A stretch of DNA of 64,000 nt from Dioscorea cayenensis subsp. rotundata (Eukaryota; Streptophyta; Magnoliopsida; Dioscoreales; Dioscoreaceae): assembly GCF_009730915.1 (NCBI RefSeq), contig NC_052482.1:21110345-21174344 (forward strand), written 5' to 3'. Positions 48,641 to 61,500 of this stretch are shown piece by piece. The notes beneath the pieces were generated by a model that did not search any database, was not told where the DNA came from, and saw nothing but the letters and a program-made list of their open reading frames with translations. Within the stretch, counting starts at the first letter, position 1; every line of letters begins with the position of its first letter. A program made the translations under genes and the position numbers.

Positions 48641-51600
48641 CTAGACAATCCGATGTTGTCGAATCCCCTTACCGAAATGTGGCTGCATCAGCCGAACATA
48701 CAGGCCGTTCATCTGCGTCAGAGCATCATGAGTTCCTTGCTCGACGATCTTCCCACCATTGAGCACCACTATGTTATCCACATGTCTCATCATTGCAGCT
48801 CTATGGGCGATAAGAATGGTCGTCTTGTTTCCCATAATCAAGGTATCAAGAGCCTCCTGTACCACCCTACTCGACTCGGACTCTATTGCGGAGCTGGCCT
48901 CATCCAACAACAAGATAGGTGCATTCTTCAATACAACACGCGCAATTGCTATCCTCTGCTTCTGTCCTGGTGTTAGTTCTACTCCTCTCATGCCGACATG
49001 AGTGTCATAGCCATGAGGCAAGTTGCTGATGAAATGGTGAGCATTAGCAATTCTCGCTGCTTCTTTCACCTCTGCCTCGGTGGCATTGTGTCTGGCATAT
49101 ATGATGTTTTCTCTTATTGTTGTTGAGAAGATAACTGGTTCCTGTGGAACCAAGCCCATGTGACTGCGCAGCCATCGCAGGTTGAATAGCTTCAGATCCC
49201 GGCCATCCAATAAAACTTGGCCGGCAACAGGATCGTAGAACCTTTCGATGAGAGAAATTATTGTACTCTTTCCAGAACCCGACACACCCACAACCGCAAC
49301 TGTTTGACCCCCACTAACTTTGAGACTAAAATTGCTAAGCACTATAACTTCAGGGCGAGTTGGATAGCAGAAGTCAACATTCTTAAGCTCGATGCTCCCA
49401 AATACATTAGGAGGTTTAAGGCCAGAGTTATCATCAGGATCAATCTTAGGTTCACGGTCTATAATTTCAAATACTGAAGTGAGGGAACGCGCCTCTTAAG
49501 TATGTATGGAGCAAGGCCAAAAGGCTCGACAAGTGCAAATGTTGCAAAAGAGAAAACCATGTACTCCTTGAGTGCAGTAACTAACTTGACATGACCATTT
49601 TTCACAGAGTGTGCAGTATACCAAAGGAGAAGAGCATTGCAAGCGAAGAGGAGGAACTGTGAGATGCCAAAGGCGAAACCAATGCCCATACCTTGGAGAA
49701 AACTTTGCTTAAATATTCTACCAAGCTGCAGTCTGTACAGTTCCATAACTTTGTTACCTGCACAGAATGCCACAACAGTATAAATGTTTCTCACAGCATC
49801 CTCAAGGACCAAAGAAGCCTTCCTGTGCATCTCCTGAATTCCCCTTGAGAACCCAGCCAACCACAGTTTCTGCAAGTCATTAGTGGTATTCATTGTTAAA
49901 TAATACTAATAAGAAAGAAAGAAGAAAAGAAAAGAAAAGAAAAGAAATCATACAATTTGCTACATAAACATGCAAATCAAAAATGTATTCATGATAAACA
50001 TGCAAATCATATACTCTAAAACCTCATCCCAGTCAATTATGAAAGGATACTGCAAGAAAATTCACTCTCTCCATAGGAAGTGGTACAGAACAAACCCAAC
50101 ATTAATAAAATAGTCAGGAAGAACTTGAAAATGGAAAGAAGGAAAGATGCAAAACATTTGACAAGAACTACAGTCCAAGGAGAAAAACATATTCATGTAA
50201 ACATAAGAAAGCATTGAAGGGAAAATTGAAAACACGATGTCAAATACGGAGAGATCCACTCCATGTTGATTAAGATACAGATATGGACAGTAGAGATACC
50301 TGCGCAACTGCAGAAAGTGCGAGAATAGGCAGAGTTGCCAACGCAATAAGTGCCACTCGCCATTCCAGCAACATACCAATAATAAGGGCAACAAGAACTG
50401 CTGCAGTGTCCTGTATAAATATTGACAGTCTATTGCTGAAAGCAGCACGAACAAATGTCGCATCATTAGCCAAGCGCATGGACAATGTATCAGCACTGTT
50501 CTCTTCTTCATCAAACCAGCCAACTTCATTGCGCAGCATCGCTAGAGAGAATTCCAAAAAGTTGGTTTATTATTCATGAATCATAACATTAACTCAATTT
50601 GCTCATATTCAATATTATAAAGATGGCATCAATTACCTGAAAACATCATCCTTCTAATTCTCTCCGTCATCTTTTCACCCATAATACCAAAATAGAAGTG
50701 CTGCAAAAAGTTGGCAACTACTGTGATTATACCCATGCCAGCAATGATCAAACACCATCTATTCACATCATGGCGTATATCACGGAAATTATGTTGATAA
50801 TATGTTGCCACTATCAGAGCAATAGTATAAGCAAGAAGAGGGTTGAAGGAACCAAAAATAGCAGCCCCCGTGCTCCCTAGGAGAGCATAAAGCCATTCTG
50901 CGAAGCTTAGTTCTGCAAGCCTCCAAAAAGATGGTGGCCTTTGGTGCAAATCCTTCGCCTCTCTCTGCCTAGATGCAATATCATTAAAGTGACTTAGCGG
51001 GCGACTAAAAGTTTTTGAATGAGATCGCTCATTTGTAGGATCTGATGTCAAAAGAGGTGAAATAGGTGATTCTGGATCTGAAGCATTTGAAGATTGCCTA
51101 TTAATTGTGTGAATATCAATTTTGGGAAGCTCAGGTAATCTCATTTCAAAACTATCCTGCCTTTTAATGGAAGGTGCTCTTTCAACTGACACTAAGGGCA
51201 AGCCATTTTCCACCATATGCTCTGAAGGAGGGCTGTGAACCTTAGGCGATTCCTGTGAGTTATAACCAGTATCCATATGCCTAAATGCATGAGCTCCATG
51301 TGCCCGTTGCAGAGAAGGTGATTTTGCCATTTTAGGTGATGATGACTCCTGGAAACTGTTGCTTGTGGATGAATCCTTCTCAACTTGAAAAGCTGTTGAC
51401 TCCCTTGAGTTTCTAATCGGTATCCTGAAAAATAAGATTTTTCTTTCTTGAAAAAATGAACTAGCGTATTTGAAAAGAATAAGTCATTGAAAATACATGT
51501 CAGCATTTTTTTAGTACAAATCAACTGCTGTGATAGCTAAATGAGATTATTGCCGCAGAGAAAGGGTCCTGAGATATCTATGGTTGCACTAAATCACAGT

Positions 51601-54600
51601 TTCAAAAACTCACCCCTTTAATTTATAATTACATTACAGGTTTTATGCATGCTGAGATGAGAACCCAATTATGTGAACCAGAGCAGCTATTTAATCGAGG
51701 CGACTAGCTAATATCAACCAACACATACTGACATAAAATATCGATCAGTAAAAGGAATTCAAATTTATGACATGGTTGATCAACACCTGAAAATATCCGT
51801 TATAACTGTGTAGGTGACTAGGGAACCCCCTTGACCAAATAACCATACAAGAATGACATGGGTCTTACTTCATAAGTTTGTTGAAGTAAAGAAATTACCT
51901 CCTGGGAAGCTTTGCTGCTTCCTCACACCTTAAAAGTTCAGCATAAAGGCCATCCAGCGTCAGCAGCTCATCATGTGTACCCATTTCAACAAGTTTACCC
52001 TCTTCCATTACTGCTATGTAATCAGCATTCTTGATGAGACTAAGACGCCGAGCTATAATTATAGTTGATCGTCCCAACATGAGCATATCCAGAGCCTCCT
52101 GAACAGCTCTTTCTGCTTCAAAATCAAGCCCACCAGTGACCTCGTCAAGTAAAAGGATAGAAGGATTTGCAAGTACAGATCGAGCAACAGAAAGCTTTAT
52201 CTTTTGTTCTTCTGTTAAAGCTAAACCAGCCCTACCAACCTGAATGCATAAATTAAGTTAGAAGCATGTTAAAAATGTCATAACGTAAAATGCATTCTAC
52301 CTGTGTTTCATATCCTTTCTCCAGCGAGCTGATAAATGAATGAGCATGTGCAGTTTTAGCAGCTTCTTCAATCTGATCAGAAGTAGCAGATCTTCCATAA
52401 GCAATGTTATCCCTGATGCTCAAACTCAAAAGTGCTGGTTCTTGAGTGACCAATCCTATTTGGCTTCTTAACCATTCCAGCTTCAGGCTCTTTATGTTCT
52501 CACCATCTAAAAGAACTTCACCTGCACCAACAAAAAAAATGAGGAAAGCCACATCACTCAGGATATCCTGGGAGAGCAAGCACCAGCTAGAAGCCATATT
52601 AGAGTGTTACCTAGTGTAGGATCATAGAAACGCTCCATTAAAGGGATTATACTGCTCTTCCCAGAACCATTCCTGCCAACAAGTGCCACAGTTTTTCTTG
52701 CAGGTACAGTGAGGTAAAAGCCACTCAGTATTGGAATTTCAGGACGAGAAAGATAGCTAAAGTACACATTTCGAAATTCAATATTTCCTTGCACAGAAGC
52801 CAAGGTATTCCCCTCCTGATTGACAGTGGATGTTGAACGACTTATCATCTCAAAAAGTCTATAAGCAGCTATTCTTCCTTGTTCAAAGGAGTAGAAATTT
52901 GTTGCTGCTTGGTTTAGTCCACTACAAATAAAAGAATCTGGTCAATAGATATGGAGAATTGCAACAAGTAGATATAAGCTTTCAGAAGGGGAAATGCTTA
53001 CAGGCCACTCAGAATTACAGCAAAGAGAGCTGTAATGATTTTACCACCATTAGCTTTATTGTGTGTAACCAGATATCTTCCTACCCACAGTTGTAAAGCA
53101 CAGGAACAAATTGCCAGTCCATAGGTAAATCCAAGCCCAAGGCCTTGCACAAGACTAATCATTATTCCATAACGTAGTGTTGCTTGAAGTGATGTAGCAT
53201 AAGAATACTTTGCTAATGTCTCGTTTGTAAAGGCATACAAAGTTCTAATGAAAGAGATAGCCTGCATAAGTAAATAAATTATATTCATATGACTGTTTCA
53301 TATATCTGTTTATGTGAGCAAACCAACAATAGAACTCCCTAGTTTCAAGTATGCTGAGCTCTACTGCAGGTAGAAGCACACAGCAATCTTAAAGGGATAC
53401 AGGGAACCTAACCATTAAGCAGTCTTTAAGCATTAATAAATTGGGTTGGTTAAACTAACCACTCCACTCAAGGTCATATTAATGGATGCCAGAGAAATAC
53501 CCCATTTAGTTTTCTTTTCTCAAATTAAAAAGGAGCAATAAGATAAAACTAAACCTGTTCAGCTATGCTTGCTGCTTCAGCATATGCATCTTGAATGTTT
53601 TCTGCAAGCCTGTGAAGAAATATATTAGATATTCCTCCTGCAGCAACAATAAATGGGCCAGTTGCTAGTGTTAAAAGTGCAATCTCCCAACAGTTTATAA
53701 GCCCAACAGCCAGACCACCAAAAAAGGTAGCCATATTATGTATATAATTTCCAACCTGTGGCAATAAAGTAGAGTCATCAGCAACATAATCCAATAATGC
53801 ACCACATTGGAGTGCTTTGGAAGGTAACCAATTTGATTTTAAGACCAGAAAATTTTAGATGAAGTAAAACAAGCCATTGAATTGTAATGCATAACAAAAA
53901 ATATTTGTCCACAACCCAAAGCAATAACAAGCTGAACACCTACTTTCTCACTGAGAGCAGATTGAATGAGCAACACATCACTCAATACTTGACTAACAAT
54001 GTCTCCATTGTTCCCATAAGTATCAAAAAAGCTCATATCCTGATTCAGCAGTACTTGGACATACTTTGACCTGATGACTGCAGTTTGCCTCTCTCCAGTA
54101 ATGATCCAGCATGATACCTCTGTTACATAAATCAATTTAGTGCCAAGGACTTCAAATCTCCAAAAAAATAAAATAAAATAATCTCAGATAATCCATAGAA
54201 TCAAGTGAACTATAGTTTGACCTTACCTATCCATCCAGCAGCAAAAACACCAGAAGCTATGTAAATGATGTACAGGGCATGCTGCAAAAGGAAAATTTCC
54301 CAAATGACAAATGCAAGACATCAGTAGCAAACAGGTCGAATAGAGACAAGAAAATTTCACATAACAATAAATCTTCATTGGCGAAAACAGAGAAGAAATT
54401 TGTGTCCAAATTGTACTTTTCAGCATCATAATCAAGTGTACAGTCAAAGAGACAACTTTCCAACCTGATAACGAGTGTGTATTTGTCCTAAACAAAAATT
54501 TAACTAAAACATGATTTCTAGTAAATCCATAGTTGCAAACCAGATAATGAAAAAAACAGTAATATGAACATTTATACAAGCGGATTCCCCTCAAGTCGCT

Positions 54601-55149
54601 CCATTCTGAAGCCCTAACATAGCATTAATTGTACGTGTGCATCAACTGATATAAAAGACTAATAAAAAAAAAATAACAAGAATAATAATCCGATGCGGTG
54701 GTACCAAAATTTGAACTGTCCTGATAAAAACCAAAAAAAAAAAAAAATCCTTCTTTTTCCCCCACCTTCTTGAATTCATGAATTATGTCATCCGTCATGA
54801 AAGCAAAGTCGTGGTCGCGACGGGCGAGAAGGTTGATGATCCTTCCAAAGTAATGCAAGTACACAACCAACGCCGCCCCATGAGCCGCAGCAGCAAGAGA
54901 ACCGATGGCCATAAGCACCCAATCAAGCCCATCAGCGCACGCAAACAACCTCGAGAAAGGGACCGCAGCTGGTGGTGGCTCGATCTCCTCGAGCTCATCA
55001 ACTGGCGCATCCTCCTCCACAGGCACCGCTTCTCCCCCAATGTCCATGTACGGCGACGGTGACTCCGGCGGCTCCGACACCTCCGACACCGGCGTCAGCG
55101 GCTGCATATGCGGCGGCGACCACCCAAAGAGCCCTCTCGACACCATCAT
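48641..55149 (-). CDS. ABC transporter B family, ABCB6/ABCB20-type full transporter (about 1,400 aa)
   Basis: Plasma-membrane exporter; Arabidopsis ABCB6 and ABCB20 are implicated in auxin transport. Eleven exons run from ATG 55149 (MMVSRGLFGWSPPHMQPLTP). Order: TMD1 (exons 1-5), NBD1 (about 51899-52800) with Walker A GRNGSGKSS, the degenerate signature LTEEQKIKLS usual in this subgroup and Walker B SILLLDE; a Ser-rich linker and TMD2 (50299-51424), then NBD2 in the last exon (48641-49869) with Walker A GVSGSGKST, LTPGQKQRIAIAR and Walker B ILLLDEAS, ending QPHFGKGIRQHRIV. In the last exon, near 49485-49495, the frame of LAPYILKRR and the frame of SLTSVFEIIDREP differ by one base (one base seems missing). 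Everything else is conserved, so an assembly indel is the simplest reading; if real, NBD2 would be lost. Confidence 0.9.
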
Positions 55150-55313
55150 CCCCTCTTTTGGCTTGAATTCCTTCTTGCCAAAACCCTAAACCCTAGCAAT
55201 TCATCTGGTGGATCGGATCTAGGGTTTCGCTCTCTTGCTCTCTCTCTCTCTCTCTCTCTCTCTTTTCGCTCTCTTTCTCAAACCTTGTTACTGTCTTCTG
55301 GTTCCCGTGCGTT

Positions 55314-55344
<31 letters not shown>

Positions 55345-57618
55345 TTATTTATTTATTTATTATTATTTATTCTTTATTTATTATTTGTTTGCTTATTTAT
55401 TTAAAATTATTTATTTATTTATTTATTTATTTAATGGAACGAGTCGCCGAGCGGGCTAAGACCAACTCGGCACCCGGGTCAAAGAAGGCGGGAGCCGTGT
55501 GACGAAGGAAAATTGAAATTTATAAAAACACCCTCAAAAAAACATTTAATTATATAATTATGTTTATTATTTTTACATATAAAACCCTTTAAATGTTTAT
55601 ATTGAATAATAACATTGTCTCGTATATTTTTCGAATAACTTGATGCTTGTGTTGATTAGTTTCAAATGTTGTCTGATTGGAATTAAATTAAATTAAACCT
55701 TTTGTATTAAATGAGTTCATATCTATTATCATCACCATCTCATTGATTTGTTTGTGATATTAAGCATTTTTAACTTATTTTCTTGTCTTGTATGAATGGC
55801 ATACATTGCTAATTTAAAATAATATAATTATCAATTTGAGGGGAGGAAACAAATGGAAAGATTTATTAAATGAGGGCATTATAAAGTTAGAAATATGTTT
55901 TAGAGTTTGAAACACTATAGATGGGCATTATAGAGTTTGAAACACATGCACTTTCTCATTCTAGAAGGAATCTAGAAGGGTGGCCATTGCTTTTTGAGCT
56001 TTATATTAGCTCAACACTTTTTGGGTTTGAAAAATTAGGTGAAAGGTTTAAGTCGTTAAGTTTGACTTCAAACATGCCACACATCCAAATATCTTTCATT
56101 ATGTGTCCTTAATGAAGCTTCTATTTCATTGTTTGTCTTTATAAATATATATATACTAAATATGTTTGTGGCTCAGAGCTTTAAACTTTATATATATATA
56201 TATATATATACCATGCATGTTTGTGGCTCAGTTATTTAAAATCTAAAAGATGTTTGATGACACTTTTTAAATTATAATTTAACAGTGGTTATTTGTATGA
56301 GTGGTGTGTAGAGTTTATTATTAATTAATATATATTGATATTATAAGAGACTGTTAAACACGATTATATATTGTATGCGAATGGATCAAATGACTATTAG
56401 ATTTAAAATTTAAGAACGACCATAGAAAATATATTCTATTTTTATATTATTATTATTATTATTATTATCATTATTATTTGAAACAATTTTAATTTCTTTC
56501 CAAATCCGATTTTAAATTAAAAATAAACTAAACTTTTGAATTGCTAATTAATTAAGTTAGAAATAAGTTTTTTTAAGGGAAAAAAAGATACATTTCTAAT
56601 CCAGAGAGTAAATTGGAATTTTTCTTGTTACGTATTTATACATTGGATATTAAATATGATTTGGTTTATTTTAATTACAATTTAATAAATATCTATGCAT
56701 TAGCGAACTTTTTTCTCACGTTTGGAATAAAAGTGTCTCTCATACTATTACTTTCTACATGAGTTGTTTGATATGAATTTTGCTTCAAATTAAATAGTTT
56801 ATATGTAAATAGTTATAAAACCTTTTGAAGAAGAACAAACTCCAAATCCTTATTGTTCACCCTAGTCTCTTTCTTTTACCCCTGCATAAACAAAACACTC
56901 CATGATCTTTAACTTTAATATAATTAATGGCATTCCATTATTATCTTCAAGTTTATTCTCCCATTCTGGCATTTCTCTCTCTCACACACACACACACAAA
57001 CGCACATGTAAAAGGCAGGTGTTGTATTTATTTTAATGTCATTAAAACATGATATAAGATATAAACATATAAATAATTATTTTAAAAAAATTATAATCAA
57101 ATTAAACATATATAATATATTAGAAAAGAAAAAAACCGATGTAATTGAACTTATTAGCACTGATTCATAATGAATCAGAGATTGAACTGTAAAACGCAAA
57201 TAAGGTGAGAGCACAAATACTTGTTGATATTGTTCTATATCCGTATAATATCATGATTTTTCTTTAAAATAGATTATTTTTTTGGTCTTTTTTTAAAAAA
57301 AAATAGATTAAAATATGCAAAAATATAAAAGTTATTTAAATAACAAAAATAATAATAATTCATTTATATATATATATCTTTTAGTTAATCTAAATAAAAA
57401 ATAGGTTGCTAACCAAGATTAACACATATTATATACAAAACCTAAAGGTAAATACACTGTGAATTTCACATGGGATGTGGATTCTCTTTGATTTATTTAC
57501 CTTGGCAAAAATAAAATAAAATAAAACATGTCCTTAAAGATCCTTATTCTGAATATAAATACAGCCAAGAGTGTGAGTGTAGCCATGAAAACATAGCTAG
57601 GTAAACATCATAAAGAAT
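55150..57618. other. ABCB upstream region and long AT-rich spacer
   Basis: Two CT microsatellites (about 55230-55262 and 55315-55338) and a TTTA/TTAT-rich simple repeat (55340-55435) lie in the presumed ABCB leader/promoter, followed by a short G/C-rich patch (55437-55500). From 55,510 to 57,600 the DNA is AT-rich, with an ATT repeat at 56448-56470 and a short CA repeat at 56983-56998. No gene is supported. Confidence 0.55.
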
Positions 57619-59011
57619 ATGGGAATGGGGAGGTGTGGATTGACGGTGGTTGTGGTGGTGGTGTTGTGCTTGTTGGTCTTTCCGGAGGCGCCGGCCGGCG
57701 GAAAGCTGTGCTCTGAGTGCGGCCGTGGTTGCAGTTGGGGCGTAGTTTGCTTGGGATGTTCCTTTTGCAAGAATCAACCTCAAGATCCTTCTCTGAATGA
57801 AGCAAATGTTGCTTGTATGAATCTCTCTCACTCTTGAATTCTCATCTTATTTTATGACAAAATAAAATTTTAAATTGGTTTTTTTTTCATAAATGAGATA
57901 AGCGTTATTTAAAAGATAAATAGATACATATATCATGGTGACTTTATACAGACATTGTGGAGAAAAATACTCCTACTATGCAATGTTGTTTGTCCCTATA
58001 GATGGTTGGTGTGACGAGTGCTTTTTCTCCTTATCAGCGTTGTATGACAGGAGAAATTATCTTAGAAGACCCATAAATAACTGTAATTAGTATTTTTTTA
58101 TACCAATCTTGCGCATTGTAAGTTGAGGGACTCGACTCTAGACCTCTCACTCACGATGCCATGTCAAAATTATTGGGGTATGCCTCCGATCCTAATATAT
58201 ATATTGAATTCTTATATTTTAAAAAAATTATCCAAATTTATCAAATCTCCAAAACACTTTGATTTTCCAAACTTCTATTTTTAAATTCAAATTCAATTAA
58301 AAAAATATGTCTATATCTTTAACTCCGGCACTAAAGTATTTTGTAACTTTACATTAAAATTTGAGGAGTGAATAGGCAGTAGTTCAAATACCATTTTTGA
58401 CAGACAAATAAGGAAAAAAAAAACCAAAGAAACTATATGATCAGTGTGAGAATATACTATAAATTTTTAATAATTAATTTTTCTTTGTTTTTTATTGATG
58501 TGTCATATAAATGCCATTTTTTTATATTTAATTTTTACCCATGTCAAATAGACACAAAGCCTCAACATGTGTGGAAGATAATAAATTATAAATTAAATGT
58601 TACTATATGAGTGGGTTTTACTAAATCAATTAAGGTGTATATATATAATCCAAATAATTGATATGCTAAATTTATTATTATATCAAGCCAATACATTTAC
58701 TAGCCAAAGTTGGTATTTATTTATATACAGTGATGTCTTAAGATTTGAAAGGTTGATCTACCAAAAGTGCACCAATGGCATCAAAATAGGTGCAATCAAA
58801 TCATAGATTTGTATCCACAATGAATGATCAAATATATAAACCATAAACGAAACACTAAATTAAAAATAAACATTTGGGAAGAGTGCACTAAATTAACACA
58901 CTATCCAAACACATAAACCCATGGATTTTTATTAATGTTCTTTTTATTTTTTAATGTTGTTTTGCAGATGGTGAAGCTCCAATAGAACCTCCATTTCAGC
59001 CTCAAAACTAA
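57619..59011 (+). CDS. Putative secreted six-cysteine peptide (79 aa), copy 1
   Basis: I do not recognise the family. Proposed exons are 57619-57814 and 58968-59011 (donor T/GTATGA, acceptor TTTTGCAG), giving exactly 80 codons including the stop. Residues 1-28 form a good signal peptide (a hydrophobic LTVVVVVVLCLLVF core, small residues before the likely cleavage near AGG). The mature part has six cysteines spaced C-x2-C-x3-C-x5-C-x2-C-x2-C (residues 31-50), then an acidic linker and the tail YGEAPIEPPFQPQN. Without splicing the frame would end after 72 residues. Support for the intron is that exon 2, with the same acceptor, stop and tail, is preserved in a second copy at 61316-61359 while the intron around it has drifted. 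A secreted signal or defence peptide is a guess. Confidence 0.6.
58105..58195 (-). mobile_element. Possible SINE-like fragment in the peptide-gene intron
   Basis: On the minus strand GAGAGGTCTAGAGTCGAGTCCCTC resembles the B-box region of plant tRNA-derived SINEs. No ends or duplications were found; weak. Confidence 0.25.
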
Positions 59012-59610
59012 GCCTCTCAAACACCCTGATATTATATCTTATCTTGGCCAAATAATCGTAATATATATAAATAAACAAATAAATAAATAAGTGTGAAACA
59101 AGTTATATGAATCGTTTGAAGTTAATAATAATTATTATTTTTTTATTTTAATGTGTTGTTTGTTTCTTGTTGTTTTTGTGAAATTTGAAAATAAATAAAT
59201 AAGTAAATCACTATTTTATTGGAAAATAAAACACAAATTAATAATAAAAGGATTATACCCACTATTTATTAAGAAATGAAATGGGCTTGATCATAGAGTG
59301 ATAGCAAATATACAAAAGGAGATTAGCATGATTGTTACAATTGATCATTTGTCTTCGATGGTGTTAAAATGGGTTAATGATTAAGGATTTTAATTAATTA
59401 ATCGGTCATTTATGTTTGTTATGATTAAGCCTCCTGACTATATGTTTTTTCCATACATATTCTTGCATATAAAGTTGCCTTTAATTAATATTCACTTTCA
59501 ATGCAAATATAAATTAGTATAGTAGACCCCCTAAAAATTGGCATTAGAGCCTAGTTATTAAGATTTGAATGAATTATTAGATGCTTCAGGACTATAATCT
59601 GTAGATAAAT
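59012..59610. other. 3' flank of peptide gene copy 1, up to the gap
   Basis: The first about 150 bases are similar to the 3' flank of copy 2 (61360-61500), so they belong to the duplicated block. No other feature is seen. Confidence 0.5.
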
Positions 59611-60610
59611 NNNNNNNNNNNNNNNNNNNNNNNNNNNNNNNNNNNNNNNNNNNNNNNNNNNNNNNNNNNNNNNNNNNNNNNNNNNNNNNNNNNNNNNNNN
59701 NNNNNNNNNNNNNNNNNNNNNNNNNNNNNNNNNNNNNNNNNNNNNNNNNNNNNNNNNNNNNNNNNNNNNNNNNNNNNNNNNNNNNNNNNNNNNNNNNNNN
59801 NNNNNNNNNNNNNNNNNNNNNNNNNNNNNNNNNNNNNNNNNNNNNNNNNNNNNNNNNNNNNNNNNNNNNNNNNNNNNNNNNNNNNNNNNNNNNNNNNNNN
59901 NNNNNNNNNNNNNNNNNNNNNNNNNNNNNNNNNNNNNNNNNNNNNNNNNNNNNNNNNNNNNNNNNNNNNNNNNNNNNNNNNNNNNNNNNNNNNNNNNNNN
60001 NNNNNNNNNNNNNNNNNNNNNNNNNNNNNNNNNNNNNNNNNNNNNNNNNNNNNNNNNNNNNNNNNNNNNNNNNNNNNNNNNNNNNNNNNNNNNNNNNNNN
60101 NNNNNNNNNNNNNNNNNNNNNNNNNNNNNNNNNNNNNNNNNNNNNNNNNNNNNNNNNNNNNNNNNNNNNNNNNNNNNNNNNNNNNNNNNNNNNNNNNNNN
60201 NNNNNNNNNNNNNNNNNNNNNNNNNNNNNNNNNNNNNNNNNNNNNNNNNNNNNNNNNNNNNNNNNNNNNNNNNNNNNNNNNNNNNNNNNNNNNNNNNNNN
60301 NNNNNNNNNNNNNNNNNNNNNNNNNNNNNNNNNNNNNNNNNNNNNNNNNNNNNNNNNNNNNNNNNNNNNNNNNNNNNNNNNNNNNNNNNNNNNNNNNNNN
60401 NNNNNNNNNNNNNNNNNNNNNNNNNNNNNNNNNNNNNNNNNNNNNNNNNNNNNNNNNNNNNNNNNNNNNNNNNNNNNNNNNNNNNNNNNNNNNNNNNNNN
60501 NNNNNNNNNNNNNNNNNNNNNNNNNNNNNNNNNNNNNNNNNNNNNNNNNNNNNNNNNNNNNNNNNNNNNNNNNNNNNNNNNNNNNNNNNNNNNNNNNNNN
60601 NNNNNNNNNN
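59611..60610. other. Assembly gap (exactly 1,000 N)
   Basis: A run of exactly 1,000 N, a conventional placeholder, so the true length is unknown. It probably hides exon 1 of the second peptide-gene copy and more of the kinase fragment next to it. Confidence 0.98.
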
Positions 60611-60735
60611 CAAAAAGAACTTTATACGGATTCATATCAAAAATATAGTATTTTTTTCATTGATGCAATAGTCCAACGCTTCTGCTATATTGCGTGCGAC
60701 TCTCAAACGCAAAGACCACTCCATGGTCTTCTTAT
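60611..60735 (-). pseudogene. Fragment of a brassinosteroid-signalling-kinase (BSK) gene
   Basis: On the minus strand, MEWSLRLRVARNIAEALDYC is very close to the BSK kinase-domain segment that precedes the catalytic loop. It is followed, after a one-base frame change near 60650, by DMNPYKVLF, matching BSK DLNAYRVLF. The fragment runs into the gap. No kinase remainder is visible on the other side of the gap, and the frame is broken, so this is most likely a pseudogene scrap; a larger gene inside the gap cannot be excluded. Confidence 0.6.
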
Positions 60736-60893
60736 TAGTAGGTGTAAGAACAATCAAAAAATCATTTAATATCTTAAAACATGATGGAATGAAGATACAT
60801 GGAAATTCGTAGAAAATGCATATGAAACTTGTCATTATTAATTTCAGGAAATAAAATTGATTACCATAAAAGAAACATATTTAAATTTATGAA

Positions 60894-61359
60894 ATGCAAA
60901 TGAAATTGAAGCACATCAGGCATACACCTGATGTAATATGTATTAATTTATACTGTACAAGTGGCCGGGTTTTACTAAATCAATTAAGGGGCATTCAATT
61001 GATATGCTATTATTTAGTATTATATCACAAGTCAATACAATACTATTCAAAGTTAGTATTTTATTTATTTATAGTGATACCACAGGATTTGAAAGGTTGA
61101 TTTACCAAAATAGCACAAATGGCATCAAAATAGGAGTAATAAAAGTCATAGATTTATATCAACAATGAATCAAATATATAAACCATAAATGAAACACTAA
61201 TTAATAATCAAAATTTGTGAAAAGTACACTAAATTAACACACTAATATTAGGATGCAATTTTCCAAAACCATGGATTTTTATTGACTTTTTTATACTCAA
61301 TTGTTTGTTTTGCAGATTGTCAAGCTCCAATAGAACCTCCATTTGAGCCTCAAAACTAA
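60894..61359 (+). CDS. Second copy of the six-cysteine peptide gene (3' part: intron end and exon 2)
   Basis: Bases 60960-61315 align along their length with the end of the copy 1 intron (about 58610-58967), with many small indels. Exon 2 (61316-61359) keeps the TTTTGCAG acceptor, the length of 44 bases and the stop, and differs from copy 1 at only three bases, all changing amino acids: the tail reads CQAPIEPPFEPQN instead of GEAPIEPPFQPQN. Similarity continues past the stop to about 61500. Exon 1 is not in the window; it should lie in the gap. Only 61316-61359 is coding. Confidence 0.6.
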
Positions 61360-61500
61360 GCCTCTTAAATGCGCTCTTATGACTTATCTTGGTCACGTAA
61401 TATTCAAATTAATAAACAAATAAATAAGTGTGAACCAAGTTATGTGTGTTGTTTTAAGTTAATGATAATTATTTTTATTTAATGTGTTGTTTGATTTATA

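Noticed and set aside
59558-60635. Long open frames of about 350 codons on the minus strand
   Set aside because: They consist almost wholly of N from the assembly gap and carry no coding evidence.
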